Source: Cyanocohniella sp. LLY (lineage in GTDB: Bacteria > Cyanobacteriota > Cyanobacteriia > Cyanobacteriales > Nostocaceae). Taken from it: 64,000 bases of DNA. The notes beneath the pieces were generated by a model. The model ran no database searches. It was given only the letters and a program-made list of their open reading frames with translations, and was not told the origin of the DNA. The translations under genes were made by a program, and so were the position numbers. The stretch is taken from positions 66-64,065 of the forward strand of contig JAKOMP010000004.1 in assembly GCA_022241785.1 (NCBI GenBank), written 5' to 3'. Numbering within the stretch: position 1 is the stretch's first letter; every line of letters starts with the position of its first letter. Below, piece after piece: positions 27,558 through 36,062 of this stretch.

Positions 27558-29838
27558 TGCTTTGATTATTATTCAAGTGGCGGGTATCATGTGCAGCAAC
27601 TAGAACTTTTGCTGTTTCTAGTAAACCTCCACAAACCCTAGTCATAGAAGTATCTGCTTGTTGGAAAAAGTTTACCTGTAAATCAACGGTCTTTTGCATA
27701 GAAACTTCAAGATGACTTTGCCAAGCATGAAGGCTATCATCAAATTTTCGATTCAAATTGCTGTATGAACTGTCAACCTTTTCTACTTGCTCCCCAATAC
27801 CACGCGCCAGATTTTCTAGTTGTATTAGTCGTTGTGAATCGTTTAATCCAGCAGCACTAACTAATTTGTTAATTTGTTCGACAGTCATCTGAATTTTACT
27901 CATACTTTTTTCTACTTCTTGAGTCAATTCACTCCGTCTTTGGCATTCATCTCGGAACACCTTATCAAGATGGTTTACAACCCCAGATAATCCATCCCTT
28001 TGTTCGCCTAGTGTCCCTTCCAATAAGTTGTTTTGTTGTTCAAAAAACTTCTGTAAATTCGCTTGATATTCTTGCCGAAATTTGGTCAAATCTTCCTCTA
28101 CTGTTTTACGGGTAGCTGTGAGTTTTGTGTCGATATTTCCTAAAGTAGATAGAAGATTATCCTTCGCATCATTCATCAATCCAGAAGCTTGCTCACCCAC
28201 TGTTTTTAGAGTATTAGTTTGCTCATGAAAAGTTCTATTTGCTTGAGTGAGAATGTGGATAATTCCATTTTGAGTAGCTTGCAGCATCTGCTGTTCTACT
28301 ACGGCGCGTTCTTGTAGTGCTGTTTGCAATTCTTCTCGGATTCCACGGAAGGTAGCAGCAGCTTGGACTGCACTTGCTTCAAAAACACTTCTTTGAGCTG
28401 TCAATCCTTTGATACTCTGATCTACAGCTTGATTAATTTCCTGGGCTGTTTGTTGTAAAACTCCCGTAGTTTCAGTTTGAAATTGGCTTAAAGTGTGTCC
28501 CATAGCGTTAGCAAAGCCTTGCAGCATCTGCTGTTCTACTACGGCGCGTTCTTGTAGTGCTGTTTGCAATTCTTCTCGGATTCCACGGAAGGTAGCAGCA
28601 GCTTGAACTGCACTTGTTTCAAAAGCAGTTCTTTGGGCTGTCAATCCCTGGATACTCTGATCTACAGCGCGATTAATTTCGTGGGCTGTTTGTTGTAAAA
28701 CACCTTTTGTATCTGTTTGAAATTGATTGAGAGTGTCTCCCAAATTATGTGCAAAGCCTTGGAGTTCTATCAAAGTCTCTTTTTGAAAATTCTGAATTGT
28801 CAGGATAGAACTTGCCAAACTTTGAGAGATCCCACCGAGTTCCTGATGTAGTGTCAAAACTGCTGTAGAAGCTTGCTGGGTTAACTCCGCACTTTTATCT
28901 AATCGATCTGCAATTGGTTCGAGTACCTGGATTCGTAAATCTTTAATGAGTTCTTCTAAAACTCTCTGTCCTTGATTTTCTTGGAGTTCCCGAAGTCTTT
29001 TCTGTTCTTTAAATATTGCTTCCAATCCTGGAAAAATTTGCTGCTTGACAGATTGTCCAATAGCTTGGGCTGATAACTGATTTAAGCCTGTGAACTGTTC
29101 TGCAATACTTCTACCAACAGCTTGACCAATTTCTGTTGCATTTAGCTGTTTTAACCCAGTCAAATTTTTTGCTACAAGACTCAGTGCTTCAAAGACTTCA
29201 TGATTCCCATTATCTACCGTTTTTAAAGTTGCAATATTCTCTAATTTCTGGCGTAAACTATCACGCCCTTGCTGTCGTCGCCAATCACATCCAAACAAAA
29301 CTAGAGTAAACAAACTACCAGAACCAAGTCCCATCAAGGAAGTAGAAAAAGCTGTTGTCATGCCTTGCAGTAGCCCTGTACTGGCATTCATCAATTCTTG
29401 AGAATTTTCTGTAGATAAATTAATTCCTTGGAGTCCCTTTTGTATGCCGTAAAATGTTCCTAAAACGCCGATAGCAGTACATAATGTTGTTACAAAACGC
29501 AAGGAAGTTCGAGGTATGGGGCGGGCTAAAACAGATGGATACTTTATAAGTACAAATTTGTTATCATTTTGTGCAATGTTTTGACGAATTTTTTTAACAT
29601 CATCTGTTCCTAAATGTGTTTTTAACCAGCGACTAACTCTGTTTAAGTTATTGAAATTTTTACCGTTTTGCAACTTGCTCAAAAATCGAATTGAAGCTTG
29701 AGTTTCACCACATTCTGAATGTAAATACCACCATACTGTATAAATTTCAACAACAATTGCAACTATCAATACAAAGGCAATTGCCCAATGAAAAGGTTCA
29801 TTATCCCAAATAATGTTCCAAAATTTTGCTATTTCCAC
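27547..29838 (-). CDS. zorA: ZorA-like MotA-type motor subunit with long coiled-coil tail
   Basis: The 763-residue protein has membrane helices at about 17-38, 114-134 (TLCTAIGVLGTFYGIQKGL) and 150-180 (GLLQGMTTAFSTSLMGLG). The GMxTAFxTSxxGL motif is that of ZorA and related MotA/ExbB proteins. Residues about 195-763 form a very long Gln/Glu-rich coiled-coil tail, expected in the cytoplasm. In Zorya, ZorA5B2 motors sense phage entry and the tail is needed for defence. The tail contains an internal 80-residue tandem duplication, nearly identical at DNA level. The start codon is GTG. It is downstream of an unknown 118-residue gene by 25 bp. Confidence 0.78.
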   Translation of the reverse strand: MEIAKFWNIIWDNEPFHWAIAFVLIVAIVVEIYTVWWYLHSECGETQASIRFLSKLQNGKNFNNLNRVSRWLKTHLGTDDVKKIRQNIAQNDNKFVLIKYPSVLARPIPRTSLRFVTTLCTAIGVLGTFYGIQKGLQGINLSTENSQELMNASTGLLQGMTTAFSTSLMGLGSGSLFTLVLFGCDWRRQQGRDSLRQKLENIATLKTVDNGNHEVFEALSLVAKNLTGLKQLNATEIGQAVGRSIAEQFTGLNQLSAQAIGQSVKQQIFPGLEAIFKEQKRLRELQENQGQRVLEELIKDLRIQVLEPIADRLDKSAELTQQASTAVLTLHQELGGISQSLASSILTIQNFQKETLIELQGFAHNLGDTLNQFQTDTKGVLQQTAHEINRAVDQSIQGLTAQRTAFETSAVQAAATFRGIREELQTALQERAVVEQQMLQGFANAMGHTLSQFQTETTGVLQQTAQEINQAVDQSIKGLTAQRSVFEASAVQAAATFRGIREELQTALQERAVVEQQMLQATQNGIIHILTQANRTFHEQTNTLKTVGEQASGLMNDAKDNLLSTLGNIDTKLTATRKTVEEDLTKFRQEYQANLQKFFEQQNNLLEGTLGEQRDGLSGVVNHLDKVFRDECQRRSELTQEVEKSMSKIQMTVEQINKLVSAAGLNDSQRLIQLENLARGIGEQVEKVDSSYSNLNRKFDDSLHAWQSHLEVSMQKTVDLQVNFFQQADTSMTRVCGGLLETAKVLVAAHDTRHLNNNQSNDR
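28278..28757 (-). repeat. 240-bp tandem duplication inside the zorA-like tail
   Basis: Two units with a period of exactly 240 bp (80 codons) are present. An 88-bp stretch is identical in both (28278-28365 and 28518-28605), and the remainder differs at scattered bases. In protein terms AAATFRGIREELQTALQERA appears twice 80 residues apart. Confidence 0.9.
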
Positions 29839-29863
29839 ACTGCACCCTGATAGTTTATCTTGG

Positions 29864-30220
29864 TTATTTCTGTTTAAATTTTGCTAATTCTTGATCCGTC
29901 AGAACTTTTTCAGCTGTCCGTATTGGCAAATGTTCTGCATATAAACGGTTTCCTATAGGTTCCCGGAGACATAAACTGTAAAGTCGTTCACCCTCTACTT
30001 CTGTGTCCTCCATGAGATAAACCTTTTCTGGTGCATAGTTTCGCAACAAACGAACCTGCAAACAGGTTTTTAAATCTCGTGAAGAAATAGATAAAGGTGA
30101 ATTGTGTCCAAATAATTCACCAGCCGCTTTCCAAGCGTGGTTAATAACCACAATCTCCTTAACCAATGTCTCTACAGAGGGGTACAATAGTTCAGAAGTT
30201 TTATCAATCAATGCTTTCAC
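29864..30220 (-). CDS. Unknown small protein at the head of the Zorya-like operon
   Basis: I do not recognise this 118-residue protein. It is soluble, with an N-terminal helical part (SVETLVKEIVVINHAWKAAG) and a mixed C-terminal part (RNYAPEKVYLMEDTEVEGER). It has no membrane segment and no nuclease or NTPase motif. The start is GTG. The stop codon is 25 bp before the zorA-like start and all four genes run the same way, so it is probably a component or regulator of the same system. Confidence 0.65.
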   Translation of the reverse strand: MKALIDKTSELLYPSVETLVKEIVVINHAWKAAGELFGHNSPLSISSRDLKTCLQVRLLRNYAPEKVYLMEDTEVEGERLYSLCLREPIGNRLYAEHLPIRTAEKVLTDQELAKFKQK

Positions 30221-30382
30221 CCTAGTTGCCTAAGCCTCAATAGGTTTATTGTTCCCAAAGATGGCAACTTATTTCACTTTTTTGATTATCAATCTGAAAA
30301 GGCATAATCTATTGTTTGCAGAGTTTCCATGAAACAACACTATTTCTGCCTGATAATCATCAAATTCTTATATCTTCTACAA

Positions 30383-30419
30383 ATAAAAATATCCCCGGCT
30401 TATTGCATAAGTCGGGGAT
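30383..30419 (-). terminator. Intrinsic terminator between the hydrolase gene and the Zorya-like operon
   Basis: A 13-bp stem, ATCCCCGACTTAT/ATAAGCCGGGGAT with one G-T pair and a 3-base loop on the minus strand, is followed by ATTTTTATTTG. It lies just past the alpha/beta hydrolase gene and separates it from the operon starting at 30220. Confidence 0.85.
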
Positions 30420-30448
30420 CTGAGCCTTGCTTTCGATACTTTACAGCT

Positions 30449-31267
30449 TCACAGATAATTGCTATCAACAAAATCTCTAATATCCTCAACTACAACCCCA
30501 GTACAAGATTCAGATAAATCATTACCTGCGTGAGCAATTATTTTCAAATCGACTTTAGGAATTAGTTGAGTGTAAGTTTGACTTCTAACTACATCATCTA
30601 ATAAAGCTTGACCGCCTTGCAAAATTAAAACGGGAACTTCCATTAAATGTAATCGGCTGTTCAATAATTCTGCTTCAATTTCCGACTGTCTTCGTTGGAA
30701 TAGTAATTGACAAGCAGTGGGATATTGCAGCAACCTCTGATGCACACTCCAGTCTTTTTCTATTTTGTTTTGCCATCCCAGTTTTTTAATTACCGGATGA
30801 AGCAACTTTAATATTTTCAATAATAGTGGTGGACGATTTAATAATGTCCGCATCTTCTGCCAATTTTTTTCTTGTCCATCTATCCCCACACCTTCTGGTG
30901 ATAGTAAGACTAAACCAGCAATTTGTTCTGGATACTTTAAAGCATAACTAGCAGCAATCCAACCTCCAATAGAATATCCTACTAGATATACTTTCTCTAA
31001 CTTAACAGCTTGCAAGAACTCAGCAATAGACTCTACCTGTAGATCAATTGAATAATGAATTTTAGGATTTTCTGATTCACCAAATCCCAATAAATCTGGT
31101 GCTAAACAATGAAATTTTTCCGATAATGATTTCATCACCGATACCCATTGACTGCTATCGTTCCAAGGCCCATGCAAAAAAATGATAGGAATGCCTTCCC
31201 CAGCTTCACGCCAAAATAATAGCCCTTGAGAGAGTTTCCTCCGGGAGTTCCGAAATAGGATATCCAT
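30449..31267 (-). CDS. Alpha/beta hydrolase
   Basis: This 272-residue enzyme has the alpha/beta hydrolase layout: oxyanion region FLHGPWNDSSQW, acid loop LLGFGESENP, nucleophile elbow VGYSIGG with Ser99, and a C-terminal His in IIAHAGND. The substrate is unknown. It is transcribed in the same direction as the Nudix gene 58 bp upstream and ends at a strong terminator. Confidence 0.85.
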   Translation of the reverse strand: MDILFRNSRRKLSQGLLFWREAGEGIPIIFLHGPWNDSSQWVSVMKSLSEKFHCLAPDLLGFGESENPKIHYSIDLQVESIAEFLQAVKLEKVYLVGYSIGGWIAASYALKYPEQIAGLVLLSPEGVGIDGQEKNWQKMRTLLNRPPLLLKILKLLHPVIKKLGWQNKIEKDWSVHQRLLQYPTACQLLFQRRQSEIEAELLNSRLHLMEVPVLILQGGQALLDDVVRSQTYTQLIPKVDLKIIAHAGNDLSESCTGVVVEDIRDFVDSNYL

Positions 31268-31325
31268 TTTAATTTAAAGTTAAACTTTGAGTAGACCTTG
31301 GTTAAGTTTAAAGTCCAAAATAGTT

Positions 31326-31820
31326 TTATGCCAGTGTTGTCATACCATTTAAGTAGTCTTGTAATTGCCGAGTGTGGTCATGAGACATTTTGCCTAGTGG
31401 TAGAGAGTCGGGAGAAAAGGCTTGAATTTCCATGACTTCCAATGTATCCTGGATTTCCATTTTTCCTTGAACTTCTGCTTCAACTACAACACAAATTGAA
31501 TGAATTCTCGGATCTCGGTCTGGTGATGAGTAAACTCCTACCAAACGCTTAATTTGTACCAACTCTAAACCAGTTTCTTCTATTAATTCTCGGTAGACGG
31601 TTTTCGGAATATCCTCTCCCCAGTCCACCATCCCGCCAGGTAATGCCCAACAGCCATCGTCGCGTCTGCGAATTAGCACAATTTGACCATCCGGTAACAA
31701 GGGAATGATACTAGCGCCAGTAATGGGATGACGAAAAATAATACCCAATACTGTTTGTCCAATACGCCATAAGCTACGCGTGGAATGGACAATTGCCGCA
31801 AAAAAAGCAAGAACGTTCAA
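31326..31820 (-). CDS. Nudix hydrolase
   Basis: This 164-residue protein has a full Nudix box: GGMVDWGEDIPKTVYREL followed by IEETGLEL (GX5EX7REUXEEXGU). An N-terminal hydrophobic helix (VLAFFAAIVHSTRSLW) precedes the domain, so membrane association is possible. The only plausible start is TTG at 31820, without a clear Shine-Dalgarno sequence, so the N-terminus is uncertain. The substrate is unknown. Confidence 0.8.
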   Translation of the reverse strand: MNVLAFFAAIVHSTRSLWRIGQTVLGIIFRHPITGASIIPLLPDGQIVLIRRRDDGCWALPGGMVDWGEDIPKTVYRELIEETGLELVQIKRLVGVYSSPDRDPRIHSICVVVEAEVQGKMEIQDTLEVMEIQAFSPDSLPLGKMSHDHTRQLQDYLNGMTTLA

Positions 31821-32542
31821 TTTTAATATATATATGTTGTGTTCTCTAACTTTCCTACCACTTACATAAAATCAACCAATATAGAGATGATTTTTGTGTA
31901 ACGCATATAAATATGCTCGTGGTTTAGGAATTAATTGTAATGACTCTCGTATAATATCTCAATTTTCCCATTTGTTTCCCAAGAAAATTTAATTTTTTTG
32001 TATTTATCTATACATAAATGAATTTTAGATAATTTGCATCTAAACGTGTGAGGATCTCTATCTAAATAGCTTTCGTGAATATAATTAAAGAAAATTAAAT
32101 CAAACTGGTCAAACTATTTATGAAATCAAACATAGCTTGCTTTCTAATTATTTAATTCAGCAACTAAAACGCCCAAATATTTCTATGTACTTGGTTTGAT
32201 TTAAATTGCCGCGTGGCGGGGCTACGCCCCACCCGCTATTTATGCCAGTTGCGTAAGTCCTGATAAATAAAACCATGTTAAATAATGTAAAAAAAAGCTG
32301 AAATAATCTCTTAGTAAGTTCTAACGCCCTACGGCATACCTGCGCTTACTGCATAGCGGCAACCACGGGAGATGGATTTGCATCTTGTTGACAGAAATCT
32401 ACTGAGTGCGGTAGACTAGTATACTGTTAAAAGTATCTGAATAAAAAGACTAGGCCAAAAGTATATCAATAACATCAGTAGCTGAATATTGCCTACAAGA
32501 TGCCTAGTTGCACTTTTTTGTTGTTTATTAAATGAGGTGAAC
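31821..32542. other. Intergenic region with dispersed palindromes
   Basis: The 720-bp gap has no supported gene. A GC-rich palindromic island lies at about 32207-32240 (GGCGGGGCTACGCCCCACC), and a second structured stretch, probably a dispersed repeat, at about 32320-32365 (CGCCCTACGGCATACCTGCG). Both stand out against AT-rich surroundings. The promoter of the small basic gene lies near the right end. Confidence 0.5.
32388..32417 (+). promoter_or_regulatory. Possible sigma-70 promoter of the small basic protein gene
   Basis: TTGACA (32388-32393) and TAGACT (32412-32417) are separated by 18 bp, about 125 bp upstream of the ATG at 32543. An alternative -10 (TATACT) lies 8 bp further on. Confidence 0.4.
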
Positions 32543-32707
32543 ATGGCCAAGCGCCGTAACCCGAAAAAAGAAAAGGCGCTACGGAACCAGGCATATGCCA
32601 GAAAGTTTCGTAAACGGACGACTACAGGAAGAATGCAGAGAAGGTTCCAACAAAGACCTCCGAAGAGTGAGGAAGAAGAAAGTACGTCAGCAGCTGATAC
32701 TGAATAA
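32543..32707 (+). CDS. Small conserved basic protein
   Basis: From the ATG at 32543 (GAGGTG 5 nt upstream) this is a 54-residue protein with a strongly basic front (AKRRNPKKEKALRNQAYARK) and an acidic Glu/Ser tail. It looks like a nucleic-acid or ribosome-associated small protein, but I do not recognise a named family. A strong terminator follows directly, so it is a single-gene transcript. Confidence 0.7.
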   Translation: MAKRRNPKKEKALRNQAYARKFRKRTTTGRMQRRFQQRPPKSEEEESTSAADTE

Positions 32708-32749
32708 GTTATCTGCTGAAATTCTTACTCTTTAAATTTGTGAATTTGA

Positions 32750-32782
32750 GGGTGTACAGCTAGCTGTGCGCCCATATTTTTT
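32750..32782 (+). terminator. Intrinsic terminator of the small basic protein gene
   Basis: GGGTGTACAGC pairs with GCTGTGCGCCC (11 bp with two G-T pairs, very small loop), followed by ATATTTTTT. Confidence 0.85.
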
Positions 32783-32843
32783 AGGCATTTTTTTGTTCAC
32801 ACCGTGAGGCGATCGCCCTCGCAAAAAAGCCTAATCAGTAGAT

Positions 32844-32989
32844 CTAACTTTTCACTGTATCTGGAAAACCTCTCTCTAAATCTCTCTCCTGCGAGGAGAG
32901 AGACTTTGACTTCTCCCCATTCCCTCGTAGGGAAGGGGGGTGGGGGGTTAGGTTTTGCGTTACCTTTTCCACATGACGTGAAAAGTCAG
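32844..32989. mobile_element. MITE-like element, family A copy 2, with 10-bp target duplication
   Basis: The 146-bp element has terminal repeats CTAACTTTTCAC and GTGAAAAGTCAG (11 of 12 match) and is flanked by the perfect direct repeat ATCAGTAGAT (32834-32843 and 32990-32999). Its left 70 bp match the copy at 17829 almost base for base. The right half carries an extra G-rich core (GTAGGGAAGGGG, then TTAGGT) that copy 1 lacks. Confidence 0.88.
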
Positions 32990-33024
32990 ATCAGTAGATG
33001 GGTCAACGAGTAAAAGAATTACTA

Positions 33025-33204
33025 CTAGACAATTCGCTCTACATTTCTAAATGCCATCACAATCAATGAATCATCTTGGTTCAGTTTTTCAAAGTGACTC
33101 GGCTGCGGATTTAGGAGTACCTTGCCACCGCGTTTTACTCCGAGCAAAAGTAAGGGATTCTCGGCAAGCGTAAGAAACTTCTCAAGATAAATATACCCAG
33201 ATCC
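33025..33204 (-). pseudogene. C-terminal remnant of a TrkA-C/ion-channel-like protein
   Basis: On the minus strand an open frame of 59 codons reads ...YLEKFLTLAENPLLLLGV...KVLLNPQPSHFEKL...DDSLIVMAFRNVERIV and stops at 33025. It looks like the last beta strands of an RCK/TrkA C-terminal domain, as in CASTOR/POLLUX-like channels. No start codon suits it, and a TAA lies at 33205-33207 with the rest of the gene absent. It is probably a decayed fragment. Confidence 0.5.
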
Positions 33205-33267
33205 TTAAGGATTAGAGGAAAGAAGCAGGAGAAAAAGGAACCACCATGCAAGATGCAGAGAAAAATT

Positions 33268-33298
33268 TCTAGCCCCTAACCTCTAACCTCTAGCCTCT
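33268..33298. repeat. STRR heptamer array at the end of argH
   Basis: Heptamers TAGAGGC, TAGAGGT, TAGAGGT, TAGGGGC (minus strand) overlap the last codons of argH and supply its stop codon and the final residues. Confidence 0.8.
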
Positions 33299-34680
33299 AA
33301 AGCAATTTGAGTACGAGCAGTCAAAAGTGCTTTACTAACTTGGGCAAAACCAGTACCACCATAACTGTTACGAGCAGCTACGACTTGACGCGGCGATATT
33401 GCTTCATAAATATCTGCGGCAAAGGCTGGATGTATTTGTTGCCACTCTTCTAAGGTCAAATCTTTTAAAAGTTTACCTGCGGCAATACTGGTTTTCACTA
33501 CTTTTCCTACGAGATTATAAGCCTCCCGGAAAGGAATACCCCGTGATGCCAGATAATCTGCGACATCGGTAGCATTAGAAAAATCTTCGGCTACTGCTGC
33601 TGCTAAACGCTGAGTACGAAATTCTAAACCTTCTTGTAACAATATTGTCATTGCTTCCAAGGAAGCTTTGATGGTATTGACACTATCAAATAAACCTTCT
33701 TTATCTTCTTGTAAGTCTTTGTTGTATGCCAGGGGTAGCCCTTTCATAATTACCAGCATTGCTTGGAGATGGCCAAATACGCGCCCTGTTTTTCCTCGGA
33801 CTAATTCTGGTACGTCGGGGTTTTTCTTTTGGGGCATAATGCTGGAACCCGTGGCACAGCTATCTTTTAGGGTGACAAATCGAAATTCTTCCGATGACCA
33901 AAGGATAATTTCTTCACTCAGGCGGCTGAGGTGAACCATGATTAAGCTAGCAGCACAAAGAAATTCAATGGCAAAGTCGCGATCGCTCACTCCATCCAAG
34001 CTATTAGCATAAATATCCTCAAAATGCAAGAGTTCGGCTGTGTAATGGCGGTCAATGGGGAATGTGGTTCCGGCCAATGCACCACACCCCAGGGGTGAAA
34101 TATTTACCCGCCGGGTAACATCTCCCAGGCGTTCCCAATCACGCTGGGTCATTTGGAAATATGCCAACAGGTGATGAGCCAAACTCACAGGCTGGGCGCG
34201 TTGCAGGTGAGTATAACCAGGTATCAGCGTTTCTACGTGCTGTTCGGCTATATCTAGTAAGACAGCTTGAAATTCTCGTAATTGGTGGCGAATTTGTTGA
34301 ATTTGGTCGCGTAGATAAAGTCTGGTGTCAGTACCAACTTGGTCATTACGCGATCGCGCGGTGTGCAGCTTTTTCCCCACATCACCCACAATTTCCGTCA
34401 AGCGCCGTTCCACAGCAAAATGTACATCTTCAGCATCAATCCCTGGCTGAAATTTTCCTTGCTGATATTCTTGGCGAATTTGTTCTAAACCCGCTACTAG
34501 TTGTTCTCCCTCTGTTGGGGAAATAATACCCGTGTGAGCCAACATTTTGGCATGAGCTTGAGAACCAGTCAGGTCATATTCAATTAATTCAATGTCAAAA
34601 TTGATACTAGCATTAAACCGAGCGATCGCCGGATGCAATGCTGATTCAAATCGTTGACTCCAAGTTTGTTCTTTTGTCAT
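33283..34680 (-). CDS. argH: Argininosuccinate lyase
   Basis: This 465-residue enzyme cleaves argininosuccinate to arginine and fumarate, the last step of arginine synthesis. The fumarase/aspartase superfamily signature [18 protein letters not shown] is intact, as are [20 protein letters not shown] and [19 protein letters not shown]. The extreme C-terminus (EARG) is encoded by an STRR array. Arginine is a building block of cyanophycin, whose genes lie about 7 kb away, but no operon links them. Confidence 0.97.
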   Translation of the reverse strand: MTKEQTWSQRFESALHPAIARFNASINFDIELIEYDLTGSQAHAKMLAHTGIISPTEGEQLVAGLEQIRQEYQQGKFQPGIDAEDVHFAVERRLTEIVGDVGKKLHTARSRNDQVGTDTRLYLRDQIQQIRHQLREFQAVLLDIAEQHVETLIPGYTHLQRAQPVSLAHHLLAYFQMTQRDWERLGDVTRRVNISPLGCGALAGTTFPIDRHYTAELLHFEDIYANSLDGVSDRDFAIEFLCAASLIMVHLSRLSEEIILWSSEEFRFVTLKDSCATGSSIMPQKKNPDVPELVRGKTGRVFGHLQAMLVIMKGLPLAYNKDLQEDKEGLFDSVNTIKASLEAMTILLQEGLEFRTQRLAAAVAEDFSNATDVADYLASRGIPFREAYNLVGKVVKTSIAAGKLLKDLTLEEWQQIHPAFAADIYEAISPRQVVAARNSYGGTGFAQVSKALLTARTQIALEARG

Positions 34681-34790
34681 AGATGATTAGGGACGTAGGA
34701 GATGGGAAGGTGGGGGTGGTAATTGAGGAAGACACAATAGAAATTTATCACTCTTCCTTTCCCTTGTCCCCAGTCTTCAGTCCTTAGTCC

Positions 34791-34997
34791 CTAACCGTAA
34801 CTTGTTAAATTCCGCATGATATAGCCAATTACCAGACCAATCAACAATGCCCAGATTTGACCTGTTTGGACAAAGTTATTCCAATTGTGTTGAATTTGAC
34901 CTAACAAATCTGGATCGTTAATGTGTTGGGCTAGCATCGTCAGATTCACTGGCAATTGCCAAACTAACTGAGATATGACATTACTGATGTAGTTCAT
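34791..34997 (-). CDS. Small unknown membrane protein
   Basis: From the ATG at 34997 this is a 68-residue protein with a C-terminal hydrophobic segment (IWALLIGLVIGYIMRNLTSYG) and an amphipathic N-terminal part. I do not recognise the family. It lies alone between larB and argH on the same strand. Confidence 0.55.
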   Translation of the reverse strand: MNYISNVISQLVWQLPVNLTMLAQHINDPDLLGQIQHNWNNFVQTGQIWALLIGLVIGYIMRNLTSYG

Positions 34998-35105
34998 ACT
35001 TAACAATTTATGGGTAATGGGCTGTAATTAATAGTGGTCAGTTGTTTTTTTTCCTCACACACTGGCCACATACTGAAATTTTGCGTATAACTTAACTGTC
35101 ATAAC

Positions 35106-35894
35106 TCAAGATGCCGGAGATGCCAACCGCAATTTCTCGGCTGTTCGCAAAATTTGTCCTGCTAGAACAGCAGCACCAAAACCGTTATCAATATTCACTA
35201 CACCCACACCAGCAGCACAAGAGTTGAGCATTGTCAATAGAGGAGCTAAACCGCCAAAACTTGCACCATAACCAATGCTAGTGGGAACAGCAATCACCGG
35301 ACAATCTGCTAAACCTGCCACAACGCTGGGTAAAGCGCCTTCCATTCCTGCCACAACAATCAACACCGAAGATGATTCGATGAGGTGGCGATTACTTAGC
35401 AAGCGGTGAATCCCGGCAACACCTACGTCCCAGAGACGCTGGACGCGAAACCCAGAAAGTTCTGCTGTTACAGCCGCTTCTTCAGCTACGGCTAAGTCAG
35501 CAGTACCAGCAGAGAGAATGCCGATTAATCCTGCAAAATTGGGTTCAATTGTCAGGGGTGTAATAGCACAAATGCGCGCCAATTCGTAATAGCATAAGCC
35601 TCTAACTTTTGGTTGTAGGGCAGCATAAACGGCGGGTTCAATGCGGGTGGCCATCACCACAGGATTACGAAGGCGCATCACCTCCATAATTTGAGCAATT
35701 TGTTCCGTGGTTTTACCGGGCCCCCAAATCACCTCTGGGAAACCGGTTCTCAATTCACGATGGTTATCAATTTTGGCAAACTCACCCACAGGTTCATAGG
35801 CTAAGTCTTTGAGCGAAGTTAGAGCCATATCTGGAGTAACTTTACCATTGGCAACCGCTTCTAGGAGCGATCGCAAAGTTTCAGTTTGAGTCAC
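35106..35894 (-). CDS. larB: Nickel-pincer cofactor biosynthesis protein LarB
   Basis: This 262-residue protein has a C-terminal PurE-like AIR-carboxylase domain (LIGILSAGTADLAVAEEAAV, VVAGMEGALPSVVAGL, TSIGYGASFGG) and the LarB N-terminus with FPEVIWGPGKTTEQI. LarB carboxylates and hydrolyses nicotinic acid adenine dinucleotide for the nickel-pincer cofactor. I place the start at GTG 35894, because the upstream frame (to a TTG at 35978) is made of STRR heptamers. No larC or larE is in the window. Confidence 0.88.
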   Translation of the reverse strand: MTQTETLRSLLEAVANGKVTPDMALTSLKDLAYEPVGEFAKIDNHRELRTGFPEVIWGPGKTTEQIAQIMEVMRLRNPVVMATRIEPAVYAALQPKVRGLCYYELARICAITPLTIEPNFAGLIGILSAGTADLAVAEEAAVTAELSGFRVQRLWDVGVAGIHRLLSNRHLIESSSVLIVVAGMEGALPSVVAGLADCPVIAVPTSIGYGASFGGLAPLLTMLNSCAAGVGVVNIDNGFGAAVLAGQILRTAEKLRLASPAS

Positions 35895-35940
35895 GGTATT
35901 TAATGGGGAGTAGTGAGTGGGGAGTGGTGAGTAGGGATGA
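35895..35940. repeat. STRR array upstream of larB
   Basis: GGGGAGT/AGTGAGT-like heptamers in front of larB; a second block of CCCTACT heptamers is at 36045-36062 at the end of the solute-binding protein gene. The gap between these genes is almost wholly repeat-derived. Confidence 0.7.
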
Positions 35941-36062
35941 GTAGAGATGAAGAAAAAAGATGTTGAAATTAGTGGCAAGTCTTCCCCCCTGCACCTCCTG
36001 CTTCTTCTCCTACTCCCATTCGGCTACGCTCACGGCAAGCCTATTCCCTACTCCCTACTCCC

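Noticed and set aside
35895-35978. 28 extra N-terminal residues of LarB from a TTG start
   Set aside because: They are encoded by STRR heptamers (SPLPTHYSPL) and are absent from the LarB core; the GTG at 35894 is more likely.
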